From Pinus tabuliformis (Eukaryota; Streptophyta; Pinopsida; Pinales; Pinaceae): a stretch of DNA of 64,000 bases. The notes under the pieces were generated by a model. It did not search any database and was not told the DNA's origin. It worked only from the letters and a program-made list of their open reading frames with translations. Position 1 is the first letter of the stretch, and every line of letters starts with the position of its first letter. Shown here in pieces: positions 47,095 through 59,229 of the stretch. The position numbers and the translations under genes are program-made. The stretch spans positions 728,598,300-728,662,299 of the forward strand of contig CM062812.1 of NCBI GenBank assembly GCA_031772625.1, written 5' to 3'.

Positions 47095-47380
47095 TTTGGA
47101 AGAAGGACGAAGAAGTATGGCCACTTATTCAATAGTTCCAAAAGATCCCAATTCAAACAATATTTCCAGAAATTGAAGAGGAAGGAAAAATCATATTGGA
47201 ACCTAGAGCAGTCACAGAAACAAGAACCCGACAGCTACGAAATCAATCAATTTCAGAGTATCTCATCAAGTGGAAGAACTTACCCGCTAAAGATTCCACA
47301 TGGGGAGGACAAGAATTTTATACACAAGCATCAAGAACTACTCATGCATTGAGGACAACGCTTTTTGAAGGAGAGGGGCA
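47095..47380 (+). mobile_element. Array short segment S1 (286 bp)
   Basis: Contains only the chromodomain end of the element plus the purine tract, between two LTRs. It begins TTTGGAAGAAGG right at the LTR edge, where a primer site would read TTTGGTATCAG. This shared TTTGG suggests the segment arose by a jump during reverse transcription. Diagnostic words are ATATTTCCAGA and CATGGGGAGGACAA. Confidence 0.85.
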
Positions 47381-47713
47381 TGTTAGGCCCCTATACTACT
47401 AGTGTAACCCCTTATTGTTATTAATACAGCCCACTTATTATATTGATGTACCCATGTAGTGCCCATATTGTTACTATTGTGCCCCATAGAAGCCCACTAT
47501 TATTATTATTGTGCCCTTACATTATTATTGTTATGTCGGCTTTGATTATGTTATGACCCCTTAGACTCCTATATATAGAAAGGAGGTCTTTTCATTTGTA
47601 TCATCGAAGAATTGTTCATTTATGTAATGTAAAAGAGGTTGCCCCCTCGAAGAGGTTGAATTCTAAGGCATTGATCTATCTTTTCTATCTTTTCTTGAGC
47701 TAGTTTCATAACA
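47381..47713 (+). repeat. Array LTR 2 (subtype beta, 333 bp)
   Basis: Subtype beta is marked by CTTTTCTTGAGC and ATATTGATGTAC. It is followed three bases later by TGGTATCAGAGC. Confidence 0.9.
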
Positions 47714-49810
47714 TTTGGTATCAGAGCTTTGGATTCTAGCGTTTCGCTGCTCCAAAAAGGTCATCGTGGTATTTTCGCTATAAATTTTTTTTGTGTGACG
47801 TTTCAGAAGTCGTAAAACAAACCCATTTGAGAAGAGATCGCGCTAAACCTTCGGTCGGAATTTCATATCTTTTCACGCAATATTTGCAAAGATATGATCT
47901 GAGGAAGTTGGTCTTTTTGCAGACTCCTGAATTACATTCCAAACAGGTGACCTACGGAAAATTGTCATAACTTTCTTTCTGAGCATTGGATTGAAATTTC
48001 GCAAGAAGGTACAAAAAGAGGACAGACTGTAGTTTTCTTTTATATATTTTTCAGCATCAAAGCTTGAAACAGTGACACGTGACACTTCATACAAGTTCAC
48101 TCTACTGAACTAGTCTACAATCAGGTCACTGCGGGAGATTGTGCATAACTCTTTCTTGGAGATTCCAATTTGGATCAGACTAGTGTCATTAGAAAGAGAA
48201 CATAGAAGGCTACTACAGATTGCAATTTCAAAACTTAAATATCCAAAAGTACAGAGTTACAATCGTTTCAAGGTCGAGCTCCTAAAATCAAGAAAAAGCA
48301 AGATGAGGAAGTTTGATGGCAAGGATCCGGTAAATTGGATACTTCAGATGGAGCAATATTTTGATCTACATGGTGTACAACTGTTACAAAAGGTATGTAT
48401 TGCATCTTCATATTTAGAACCAGATCAATTTTTATGATACAAAGGGCTTTGTTCTCGTAAACAACTTGTTACGTGGTCAATTTTCACGGAGGAAATGATA
48501 GCACATTATGAGGGTACAAAGAGCAACACCTTCTTTAGAGCAACACCACAACAATTGGAAAGAGTAAAAGGGCTTTGTGACATAGTGGAAAGCAAAATTA
48601 TGGAAACCAGGAAGCGTACCCCTCACAACTATAAAAATGGAAGTGTTGTTTCTCCTAGCCTTCCACAACCTACAAGGGTTACACCACAACAATTGGAAGA
48701 AAAAAGAGAAAAAGGGCTTTGTTACAATTGTGATAGCAAATGCACTAAAGGTCATAAATGTGCTGAGAAGAAATTATTTTACATAGAATATGAAGAGGAG
48801 GAAGAAAAGGATCAAGAAACATCAAAAGAAGAAGATATACGCCAGGACCCCACCCCAGAGAAAGAAGAAACGAATCAGACCATATCTTGTAAAGCATTGG
48901 CAAGAATTACCACTCCTCAAACTCTCAAGATAGAAGGACATATCAAGAAGAAAAAGGTGCAAGAAGTGAAATATCACATCGAGAAAGAAGAAATGAATCC
49001 AACCATATCTTGTAATTCATTGTTCGAAATTACCACTCCTCAAACTATCAAGATAGAAGGACATATCAAGAAGAAAAATGTTCAAGAAGTGAAAGATCAC
49101 ATCGAGCATCAAGAAATGAATCCGACCATATCTTGTAAAGGATTGGAAGAAATTACCACTCCTCAACCTCTAGAGATAGAAGGAAATATCAAGAAGAAAA
49201 AGGTTCAAGCAGTGAAAGATCACATCAAGCATCAACAACAAGTTCTCCAACTTTTAAAGGATAATGCCACTTCGGTGCAAAATCAAACGAAACAACATGT
49301 AGATCAACATCGTAGTGAAAAATGTTTTGATGTAGGTGATTGGTTATTTTTACCGCTACATCTCAAGTAAGCTATTTATGAGAAGGAAATGTTGGCAATA
49401 TTACATGCACTTAAAAAATGGCAACCTGACCGAATGGGAAGACTCTTCAAGGATGAGGATGTGGAAGCATTGTTTTGTGCTATTTATATTATCCAACCAG
49501 ATTGGATAAATGAAGCAAGGGATGAATGGAAGAAGGACGAAGAAGTATGGCCACTTATTCAAAATTTGCAAAAGATCTCAATTCAAACAATATTTCCAGA
49601 AATTGAAGAGGAAGGAAAAATCGTACTGGAACCTAGAGAAGTCACAGAAACAAGAACCTGACAGCTATGAAATCAATCAATTTTAGAGTATCTCATCAAG
49701 TGGAAGAACTTACCCGCTGAAGATTCCACATGGGGAGGACAATAATTTTATACACAAGCATCAAGAACTACTCAAGCATTGAGGACAACGCTTTTTGAAG
49801 GAGAGGGGCA
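47714..49810 (+). mobile_element. Array long segment L1 (2097 bp; long start, short-type end)
   Basis: Primer site at 47716-47727, a noncoding leader to about 48140, then gag readings (48141-48437, KMRKFDGKDPVNWILQMEQY), a 291-residue frame at 48495-49370 with the knuckle and the three 41-residue modules, and the RNase H-edge and integrase-linker part at 49389-49661. Its last 270 bases carry the short-segment words (ATATTTCCAGA, CATGGGGAGGACAA). It is therefore a recombinant of a long and a short segment. Broken in a few places. Confidence 0.85.
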
Positions 49811-50143
49811 TGTTAGGCCCCTATAATACTAGTGTAACCCCTTATTGTTTTTAGTACAGCCCACTTATTATATTGATGTACTCATGTAGTGCCCATATTG
49901 TTACTATTGTGCCCCATAGAAGCCCACTATTATTATTATTGTGCCCTTACATTATTATTGTTATGTCGGCTCTGATTATGTTATGACCCCTTAGGCTCCT
50001 ATATATAGAAAGGAGGTCTTTTCATTTGTATCATCGAAGAATTGTTCATTTATGTAATGTAAAGGAGGCTGCCCCCTCGAGGAGGCTGAATTCTAAGGCG
50101 TTGATCTATCTTTTCTATCTTTTCTTGAGTTGGTTTCATAACA
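49811..50143 (+). repeat. Array LTR 3 (subtype beta, 333 bp)
   Basis: Beta markers, and directly followed by a primer site. It is the only LTR that joins two long segments. Confidence 0.9.
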
Positions 50144-52192
50144 TTTGGTATCAGAGCTTTGGATTCTAGGGTTTCGCTGCTCTAAACAGGTCATCGTGGC
50201 ATTTTCACTATAACGTTTTTTCTGTGACGTTTCAGAAGTCGCAACAAAAACCCATTTGAGAAGAAATCGCTCTAAAACTTGGGTCCAAATTTCAGATCTT
50301 TTCGTGCAATATTTGCGGAGATCTGTTCTGAGGAAGTTGGTCTTTTTGCAGACTCCTGAATTACATTCCAAACAGGTGACCGGGGGAAAATCGTCATAAC
50401 TTTATTTCTGAGCATCGGATAGAAATTTCGCAAGAAGTTACAGAAAGAGGACGGACTGTACTTTTCTTTTATATATTTTTCGAAGTCTACAATCAGGTCA
50501 CAGTCAGGTCACTGCGGGAGATTGTGCATAACTCTTTCTTGGAGAATCCAATTTGGATCAGACTAGTGGCACTGGAAAGAGGACACAGATGGCTACTACA
50601 TATTGCAATTTCAGAACTTAAAGATCCAAAAGTACAGAGTTACAATCGTTTGAAGGTCGAGCTCCTAAAATCAAGAAAAAGCAAGATGAGGAAGTTTGAA
50701 GGCAAGGATCCGGTAAATTGGATACTTCAGATGGAGCAATATTTTGGTCTACATGGTGTACAACTGTTACAAAAGGTATCTATTGCATCTTCATATTTAG
50801 AACCAGATCAATTTTTATGGTACAAAGGGCTTTGTTCTCGTAAACAACTTGTTACGTGGTCAATTTTCACGGAGGAAATGATAGCACATTATGAGGATAC
50901 AAAGAGCAACACCTTCTTTAGAGCAACACCACAACAATTGGAAAGAGTAAAAGGGCTTTGTGACATAGTGGAAAGCAAAATTATGGAAACCACGAAGCAT
51001 ACCGCTCACAACAATAAATATGGAAGTGTATTTTCTCCTAGCCTTCCAACACCTACAAGGGTTACACCACAACAATTGGAAGAAAAAAGAGAAAAAGGGC
51101 TTTGTTACAATTGTGATAGAAAATGCACTAAAGGTCATAAGTGTGCTGAGAAGAAATCATTTTACATAGAATATGAAGAGGAGGAATAAAATGATAAAGA
51201 AACATCAAAAGAAGAAGATATACGCCAGGACCCCACCCCAAAGAAAGAAGAAACGAATCAGACCATATCTTGTAAAGCATTGGCAAGAATTACCACTCCT
51301 CAAACTCTCAAGATAGAAGGACATATCAAGAAGAAAAAGGTGCAAGAAGTGAAAGATCACATCGAGAAAGAAGAAATGAATCCAGCCATATCTTGTAATT
51401 CATTGTTCGAAATTACCACTCCTCAATCTATCAATATAGAAGGACATATCAAGAAGAAAAATGTTCAAGAAGTAAAAGATCACATCGAGCATCAAGAAAT
51501 GAATCCGACCATATCTTGTAAAGAATTGGAAGAAATTACCACTCCTCAACCTCTAGAGATAGAAGGACATATCAAGAAGAAAAAGGTTCAAGTAGTGAAA
51601 GATCACATCGAGCAGTAACAATAAGTTCTCCAACTTTTAAAGGATAATGCCACTTCTATGCAAAATCAAATGAAACAACAGGTAGATCAACATCGTAGTG
51701 AAAAATGTTTTGATGTAGGTGATTGGTTATTTTTACCGCTACATCTCAAGCAAGCTATTTATGAGAAGGAAATCTTGGCAATACTACATGCACTTAAAAA
51801 ATGGCAACCTTACCGAATGGGAATACTCTTCAAGGATGAGGATGTGGAAGCATTGTTTTGTGCTATTTATATTATCCAACTAGATTGGATAAAAGAAGCA
51901 AGGGATGAATGGAAGAAGGACAAAGAAGTATGGCCACTTATTCAAAAGTTGCAAAAGATCCCAATTCAAACAATATTGCCAGAAATTGAAGAGGAAGGAA
52001 ATATCATATTGGAACCTGGAGCAGTCACATAAACAAGAACCCGACAGCTACGAAATCGATCAATTTCAGAGTATCTCATCAAGTGGAAGAACTTACCTGT
52101 TGAATATTCCACATGGGAGGACAATAATTTTATAAAGAAGCATCAAGAACTACTCAAGCGTTGAGGACAACACTTTTTGAAGGAGAGGGGCA
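50144..52192 (+). mobile_element. Array long segment L2 (2049 bp)
   Basis: Primer site at 50146-50157. The leader is about 50 bases shorter than in the other copies. A gag frame lies at 50524-51189 with the Cys/His cluster. The 41-residue modules lie at 51280-51618 and the integrase-tail to chromodomain part at 51658-52190. Broken in a few places. Confidence 0.85.
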
Positions 52193-52525
52193 TGTTAGGC
52201 CCCTATACTACTAGTGTAACCCCTTATTGTTATCAGTATAACCCACTTATTATATTTATGTACCCATGTAGTGCCCATATTGTTACTATTGTGCCCCATA
52301 GAAGCCCACTATTGTTATTATTGTGCCCTTACATTATTATTGTTATGTCGACTTTGATTATGTTATGACCCCTTAGACTCCTATATATAGAAAGGAGGTC
52401 TTTTCATTTGTATCATCCAAGAATTGTTCATTTATGTAATGTAAAGGAGGTTGCCCCCTCGAAGAGGCTGAATTATAAGGCGTTGATCTATCTTTTCTAT
52501 CTTTTTGTGAGCTGGTTTCATAACA
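52193..52525 (+). repeat. Array LTR 4 (subtype alpha, 333 bp)
   Basis: Alpha markers. Followed by short segment S2. Confidence 0.9.
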
Positions 52526-52811
52526 TTTGGAAGAAGAACGAAGAAGTATGGCCACTTATTCAAAAGTTCCAAAAGGTCCCAATTCAAACAATATTTCCAG
52601 AAATTGAAGAGGAAGGAAAAATCATATTGGAACCTAGAGCAATCATAGAAACAAGAACCCGACAACTACGAAATCAATCAATTTCAGAGTATATCATCAA
52701 GTAGAAGAACTTACCCGCTGAACATTCCACATGGGGAGGACAAGAATTTTATACACAAGCATCAAGAACTACTCAAGCATTGAGGACAACGCTTTTTGAA
52801 GGAGAGGGGCA
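52526..52811 (+). mobile_element. Array short segment S2 (286 bp)
   Basis: Same make-up and same left junction as S1. Confidence 0.85.
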
Positions 52812-53144
52812 TGTTAGGCCCCTATACTTCTAGTGTAACCCCTTATTGTTATTAGTACAGCCCACTTATTATATTGATGTACCCATGTAGTGCCCATATT
52901 GTTACTATTGTGCCCCATAGAAGCCCACTATTATTATTATTGTGCCCTTACATTATTATTGTTATGTCGGCTCTGATTATGTTATGACCCCTTAGACTCC
53001 TATATATAGAAAGGAAGTCTTTTCATTTGTATCATCGAAGAATTGTTCATTTATGTAATGTAAAGGAGGTTACCCCCTCGAAGAGGCTGAATTCTAAGGC
53101 GTTGATCTATCTTTTCTATCTTTTCTTGAGCTGGTTTCATAACA
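52812..53144 (+). repeat. Array LTR 5 (subtype beta, 333 bp)
   Basis: Beta markers. Followed by TGGTATCAGAGC at 53147. Confidence 0.9.
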
Positions 53145-55239
53145 TTTGGTATCAGAGCTTTGGATTCTAGGGTTTCATTGCTCCAAACAGGTCATCGTGG
53201 AATTTTCGCTATAAATTTGTTTCTGTGATGTTTCCGAAGTCGCAAAAAAAACCCATTTGAGAAGAAATCGCGCTAAACCTTGGGTTTGAAGTTTAGATAT
53301 TTTCGCTTGATATTTGCAGAGATATGATCTGAGGAATTTGGTCTTTGTGCAGACTCTTGAAATACATTCCAAACAGGTGACCTGGGGAAAATCGTCATAA
53401 CTTTCTTTTTGAGCATCGGATTGAAATTTCGCAAGAAGGTACAGAAAGAGGACGGATTGTACTTTTCTTTTATATATTTTTTAGAGTCAAAACTTGAAAC
53501 AGTGACACGTGGCACTTAAAACAAGTTTACTCTACTGAACTAGTCTACAATCAGGTCACTGCGGGAGATTGTGCATAACTCTTTCTTGGAGAATCCAATT
53601 TGGATCAGACTATTGGAATTGGAAAGAGGACACAAAAGGCTACTACAAATTGCATTTTCAAAACTTAAAGATCCAAAATTACAGAGTTACAATCGTTTCA
53701 AGGTCGAGCTCCTAAAATCAAGAAAAAGCAAGATGAGGAAGTTTGATGGCAAGGATCTGGTAAATTGGATACTTCAGATGGAGCAATATTTTGATCTACA
53801 TGGTGGACAACTGTTACAAAAGGTATGTATTGCATCTTCATATTTAGAACCAGATCATTTTTTATGGTACAAAGGGCTTTGTTCTCGTAAACAACTTGTT
53901 ACGTGGTCAATTTTCATGGAGGAAATGATAGCACATTATGAGGATACGAAGAGCAACACCTTCTTTAGAGCAACACCACAACAATTGGAAAGAGTAAAAT
54001 GGCTTTGTGACATAGTGGAAAGCAAAATTATGGAAACCAGGAAGCGTACCCCTCACAACTATAAAGATGGAAGTGTTGTTTCTCCTAGACTTCCACAACC
54101 TACAAGGGTTACACCACAACAATAGGAAGAAAAAAGAGAAAAAGGGCTTTGTTACAATTGTGATAGCAAATGCACTAAAGGTCATAAGTGTGCTGAGAAG
54201 AAATTATTTTACACAGAATATGAAGAGGAGGAAGAAAATGATCAAGAAACATCAAAAGAAGAAGATATACGCCAGGACCCCACCCCAGAGAAAGAAGAAA
54301 CGAATCAGCCCATATCTTGTAAAGCATTGGCAAGAATTACGACTCCTCAAACTCTCAAAATAGAAGGACATATCAAGAAGAAAAAGGTGCAAGAAGTGAA
54401 AGATCACATCGAGAAAGAAGAAATGAATCCAACCATATCTTGTAATTCATTGTTCGAAATTACCACTCCTCAAACTATCAAGATAGAACGACATATCAAG
54501 AAGAAAAATGTTCAAGAAGTGAAAGATCACATCGAGCATCAAGAAATGAATCCGACCATATCTTGTAAAGGATTGGAAGAAATTACCACTCCTCAACCTC
54601 TAGAGATAGAAGTACATATCAAGAAGAAAAAGGTTCAAGTAGTGAAAGATCACATCGAGCATCAACAACAAGTTCTCCAACTTTTAAAAGATAACGCCAC
54701 TTCGGTGCAAAATCAAACGAAACGACAGGTAGATCAACATCATAGTGAAAAATGTTTTGATGTAGGTGATTGGTTATTTTTACCGCTACATCTCAAGCAA
54801 GCTATTTATGAGAAGGAAATGTTGGCAATACTACATGCACTTAAAAAATGGCAACCTTACCGAATGGGAAGACTCTTCAAGGATGAGGATGTGGAAGCAT
54901 TGTTTTGTGCTATTTATATTATCCAACCAGATTGGATAAACGAAGCAAGGGATGAATGGAAGAAGGATGAAGAAGTATGGCCACTTATTCAAAAGTTGCA
55001 AAAGATCCCAATTCAAACAATATTGCCAGAAATTGAACAGGGAGGAAATATCATATTGGAACCTAGAGCAGTCACAGAAACAAGAACCTGACAGCTACGA
55101 AATCGATCAATTTCAGAGTATCTCATCAAGTGGAAGAACTTACCTACTGAATATTCCACATGGGAGGACAAGAATTTTATACGGAAGCATCAAGAACTAC
55201 TCAAGCGTTGAGGACAACACTTTTTGAAGGAGAGGGGCA
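53145..55239 (+). mobile_element. Array long segment L3 (2095 bp)
   Basis: Primer site, leader, a gag frame (53571-54125), then a 254-residue frame (54327-55091) from the 41-residue modules to the integrase-linker part, with the chromodomain end and purine tract after it. Broken in a few places. Confidence 0.85.
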
Positions 55240-55572
55240 TGTTAGGCCCCTATACTACTAGTGTAACCCCTTATTGTTATTAGTATAACCCACTTACTAT
55301 ATTTATGTACCCATGTAGTTCCCATATTGTTACTATTGTGCCCCATAGAAGCCCACTATTGTTATTATTGTGCCCTTACATTATTATTGTAATGTCAGCT
55401 CTGATTATGTTATGACCCCTTAGACTCCTATATATAGAAAGGAGGTCTTTTCATTTGTATCATCCAAGAATTGTTCATTTATGTAATGTAAAGGAGGTTT
55501 CCCCCTCGAAGAGGCTAAATTCTCAGGCGATGATCTATCTTTTCTATCTTTTTGTAAGCTGGTTTCATAACA
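55240..55572 (+). repeat. Array LTR 6 (subtype alpha, 333 bp)
   Basis: Alpha markers (CTTTTTGTAAGC here). Followed by short segment S3. Confidence 0.9.
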
Positions 55573-55851
55573 TTTGGAAGAAGGACGAAGAAGTGGCCAC
55601 TTATTCAAAAGTTGCAAAAAATCTCAATTCAAACATTATTTCCAGAAATTGAAGAGGAAGGAAAAATCATATTGGAACCTGGAGCAGTCACAGAAAACCC
55701 GATAGCTATGAAATCAATCAATTTCAGAGTATCTCATCAAGTGGAAGAACTTACCCGCTGAAGATTCCACATGGGGAGGACAAGAATTTTATACACAAGC
55801 ATCAAGAACTACTCAAGCATTGAGGACAACGCTTTTTGAAGGAGAGGGGCA
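55573..55851 (+). mobile_element. Array short segment S3 (279 bp)
   Basis: Same type as S1, slightly shorter. Confidence 0.85.
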
Positions 55852-56184
55852 TGTTAGGCCCCGATACTACTAGTGTAACCCCTTATTGTTATTAGTATAT
55901 CCCACTTATTATATTGATGTACCCATGTAGTGCCCATATTGTTACTATTGTGCCCCATAGAAGCCCACTATTTTTATTATTGTGCCCTTACATTATTATT
56001 GTTATGTCGGGTCTGATTATGTTATGACCCCTTAGACTCCTATATATAGAAAGGAGGTCTTTTCATTTGTATGATCGAAAAATTGTTCATTTATGTAATT
56101 TAAAGGAGGCTGCCCCCTTGAAGAGGCTGAATTCTAAGGCGTTGATCTATCTTTTCTATCTTTTCTTGAGCTGGTTTCATAACA
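55852..56184 (+). repeat. Array LTR 7 (subtype beta, 333 bp)
   Basis: Beta markers. Followed by a primer site at 56187. Confidence 0.9.
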
Positions 56185-58277
56185 TTTGGTATCAGAGCTT
56201 TGGATTCTAGGGTTTCGTTGCTCCAAACAGGTCATCGTGGCATTTTTGCTATAACTTTTTCTCTGTGATGTTTCAGAAGTCACAATAAAAACCCATGTGA
56301 GAAGAAATCGCGCTAAACCGTTGGTCCGAATTTTAGATCTGTTCGCTCCATATTTGCGGAGATATGATCTGAGGAAGTTGGTATTTTTGCAGACTACTGA
56401 ATTACATTCCAAACAGGTGACCTGGTGAAAATTGTCATAACTTTCTCTCTTAGTATCAGATTGAAATTTCGCAAGAAGGTACAGAAAGAGGACAGACTGT
56501 AGTTTTATTTTATATATGTTTCAGAGTCAAAGTTTGAAACAGTGACACGTGGCACGTCATACAAGTTCACTCTACTGAAATAGTCTACAATGAGGTCACT
56601 GCGGGAGATTGTGCGTAACGCTTTCTTGGAGAATCCAATTTGGATCAGACTAGTGGCATTGGAAAGAGGACATAGAAGGCTACTACAGATTGCAATTTCA
56701 AAACCTAAAGGTCTAAAAGTACAGAGTTACAATTGTTTCAAAGTCGAGCTCCTAAAATCAAGAAAAAGCAAGATGAGGAAGTTTGATGGCAAGGATCCGG
56801 TAAATTGGATACTTCAGATGGAGCAATATTTTGATCTACATGGTGTACAACTATTACAAAAGGTATGTATTGCATCTTCATATTTAGAACCAAATCAATT
56901 TTTATGGTACAAAGGGCTTTGTTCTCGTAAACAACTTTTTACGTGGTCAATTTTCACAGAGGAAATGATAGCACATTATGAGGATACAAAGAGCAACACC
57001 TTATTTAGAGCAACACCACAACAATTGGAAAGAGTAAAAGGGCTTTGTGACATAGTGGAAAGCAAAATTATGGAAACCAGGAAGTGTACCCTTCACAACT
57101 ATAAAGATGGAAGTGTTGTTTCTCCTAGCCTTCCACAACCTACAAGGTTTACACCACAACAATTGGAAGGAAAAAGAGAAAAAGGGCTTTGTTACAATTG
57201 TGATAGCAAATGCACTAAAGGTCATAAGTGTGCTGAGAATAAATTATTTTACACAGAATATGAAGAGGAGGAAGAAAAGGATCAAGAAACATCAAAAGAA
57301 GAAGATATATGCTAGGACCCCACCCCAGAGAAAGAAGAAACGAATCAGACCATATCTTGTAAAGCGTTGGCAAGAATTACCACTCCTCAAACTCTCAAGA
57401 TAGAAGGACATATCAAGAAGAAAAAGGTACAAGAAGTGAAAGATCACATTGAGAAAGAAGAAATGAATCCAACCAAATCTTGTAATTCATTGTTCGAAAT
57501 TACCACTCCTCAAACTATCAAGATAGAATGACATATCAAGAAGAAAAATGTTCAAGAAGTGAAAGATCACATCGAGCATCAAGAAATGAATCCGACAATA
57601 TCTTGTAAAGGATTGGAAGAAATTACCACTCCTCAACCTCTAGAGATAGAAGTACATATCAAGAAGAAAAAGGTTCAAGCAGTGAAAGATCACATCGAGC
57701 AGTAACAACAAGTTCTCCAACTTTTAAAGGATAACGCCACTTCGGTGCAAAATCAAACGAAACAACAGGTAGATCAACATCATAGTGAAATATGTTTTGA
57801 TGTAGGTGATTGGTTATTTCTACCACTACATCTCAAGCAAGCTATTTGTGAGAAGGAAATCTTGGCAATACTACATGCACTTAAAAAATGGCAACCTTAC
57901 CGAATGGGAAGACTCTTCAAGGATGAGGATGTGGAAGCATTGTTTTGTGCTATTTATATTATCCAACTAGATTGGATAAACGAAGCAAGGGATGAATGGA
58001 AGAAGGACGAAGAAGTATGGCCACTTATTCAAAAGTTGCAAAAAATCTCAATTCAAACAATATTGCCAGAAATTGAAGAGGAAGGAAATATCATATTGGA
58101 ACCTGGAGCAGTCACAAAAACAAGAACCCGACAGCTACGAAATCGATCAATTTCAGAGTATCTCATCAAGTGGAAGAACTTACCCGCTGAATATTCCACA
58201 TGGGAGGACAAGAATTTTATACAGAAGCATCAAGAACTACTCAAGCATTGATGACAACACTTTCTGAAGAAGGGGCA
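56185..58277 (+). mobile_element. Array long segment L4 (2093 bp)
   Basis: Contains the longest 5' gag frame of the array (56590-57315, 241 residues, starting MRSLREIVRNAFLEN), with the Cys/His cluster near its end. The module region follows, then a 168-residue frame (57745-58251) covering the integrase-tail, RNase H-edge and chromodomain parts. Broken in a few places. Confidence 0.85.
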
Positions 58278-58610
58278 TGTTAGGCCCCTATACTGCTAGT
58301 GTAACCCCTTATTGTTCTTAGTATAACCCACCTATTATATTTATGTACCCATGTAGTGCCCATATTGTTACTATTGTGCCCCATAGAATCCCACTATTGT
58401 TATTATTGTTCCCTTACATTATTATTGTTATGTCAGCTCTTACTATGTTATGACCCCTTAGACTCCTATATATAGAAAGGAGGTCTTTTCATTTGTATCA
58501 TCCAAGAATTGTTCATTTATGTAATGTAAAGGAGGTTGCCACCTCGAAGAGGCTGAATTCTAAGGCATTGATCTATCTTTTCTATCTTTTTGTGAGCTCG
58601 TTTCATAACG
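58278..58610 (+). repeat. Array LTR 8 (subtype alpha, 333 bp)
   Basis: Alpha markers. Followed by short segment S4. Confidence 0.9.
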
Positions 58611-58896
58611 TTTGGAAGAAGGACGAAGAAGTATGGCCACTTATTCAAAAGTTGCAAAAGAGCCCAATTCAAACAATATTTCCAGAAATTGAAGAGGAAG
58701 GAAAAATCATATTGGAACCTGGAGCAGTCACAGAAACAAGAACCTGACAGCTACGAATTCAATCAATTTCAGAGTATCTCATCAAGTGGAAGAACTTACC
58801 CGCTGAAGATTCCACATGGGGAGGACAAGAATTTTATACACAAGCATCAAGAACTACTCAAGCATTGAGGACAACGCTTTTTGAGGGAGAGGGGCA
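58611..58896 (+). mobile_element. Array short segment S4 (286 bp)
   Basis: Same type as S1. Confidence 0.85.
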
Positions 58897-59229
58897 TGTT
58901 AGGCCCCTATACTACTAGTGTAACCCGTTATTGTTATTAGTACAGCCCACTTATTATATTGATGTACCCATGTAGTACCCATATTGTTACTATTTTGCCC
59001 CATGGAAGCCCACTATTATTATTATTGTGCCCTTACATTATTATTGTTATGCCGGCTCTAATTATGTTATGACCCCTAAGACTCCTATATATAGAAAGGA
59101 GGTCTTTTCATTTATATCATCAAAGAATTGTTCATTTATGTAATGTAAAGGAAGTTTCCCCCTCGAAGAGGCTGAATTCTAAGGCGTTGATCTATCTTTT
59201 CTATATTTTCTTGAGCTGGTTTCATAACA
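58897..59229 (+). repeat. Array LTR 9 (subtype beta, 333 bp)
   Basis: Beta markers. Followed by a primer site at 59232. Confidence 0.9.
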
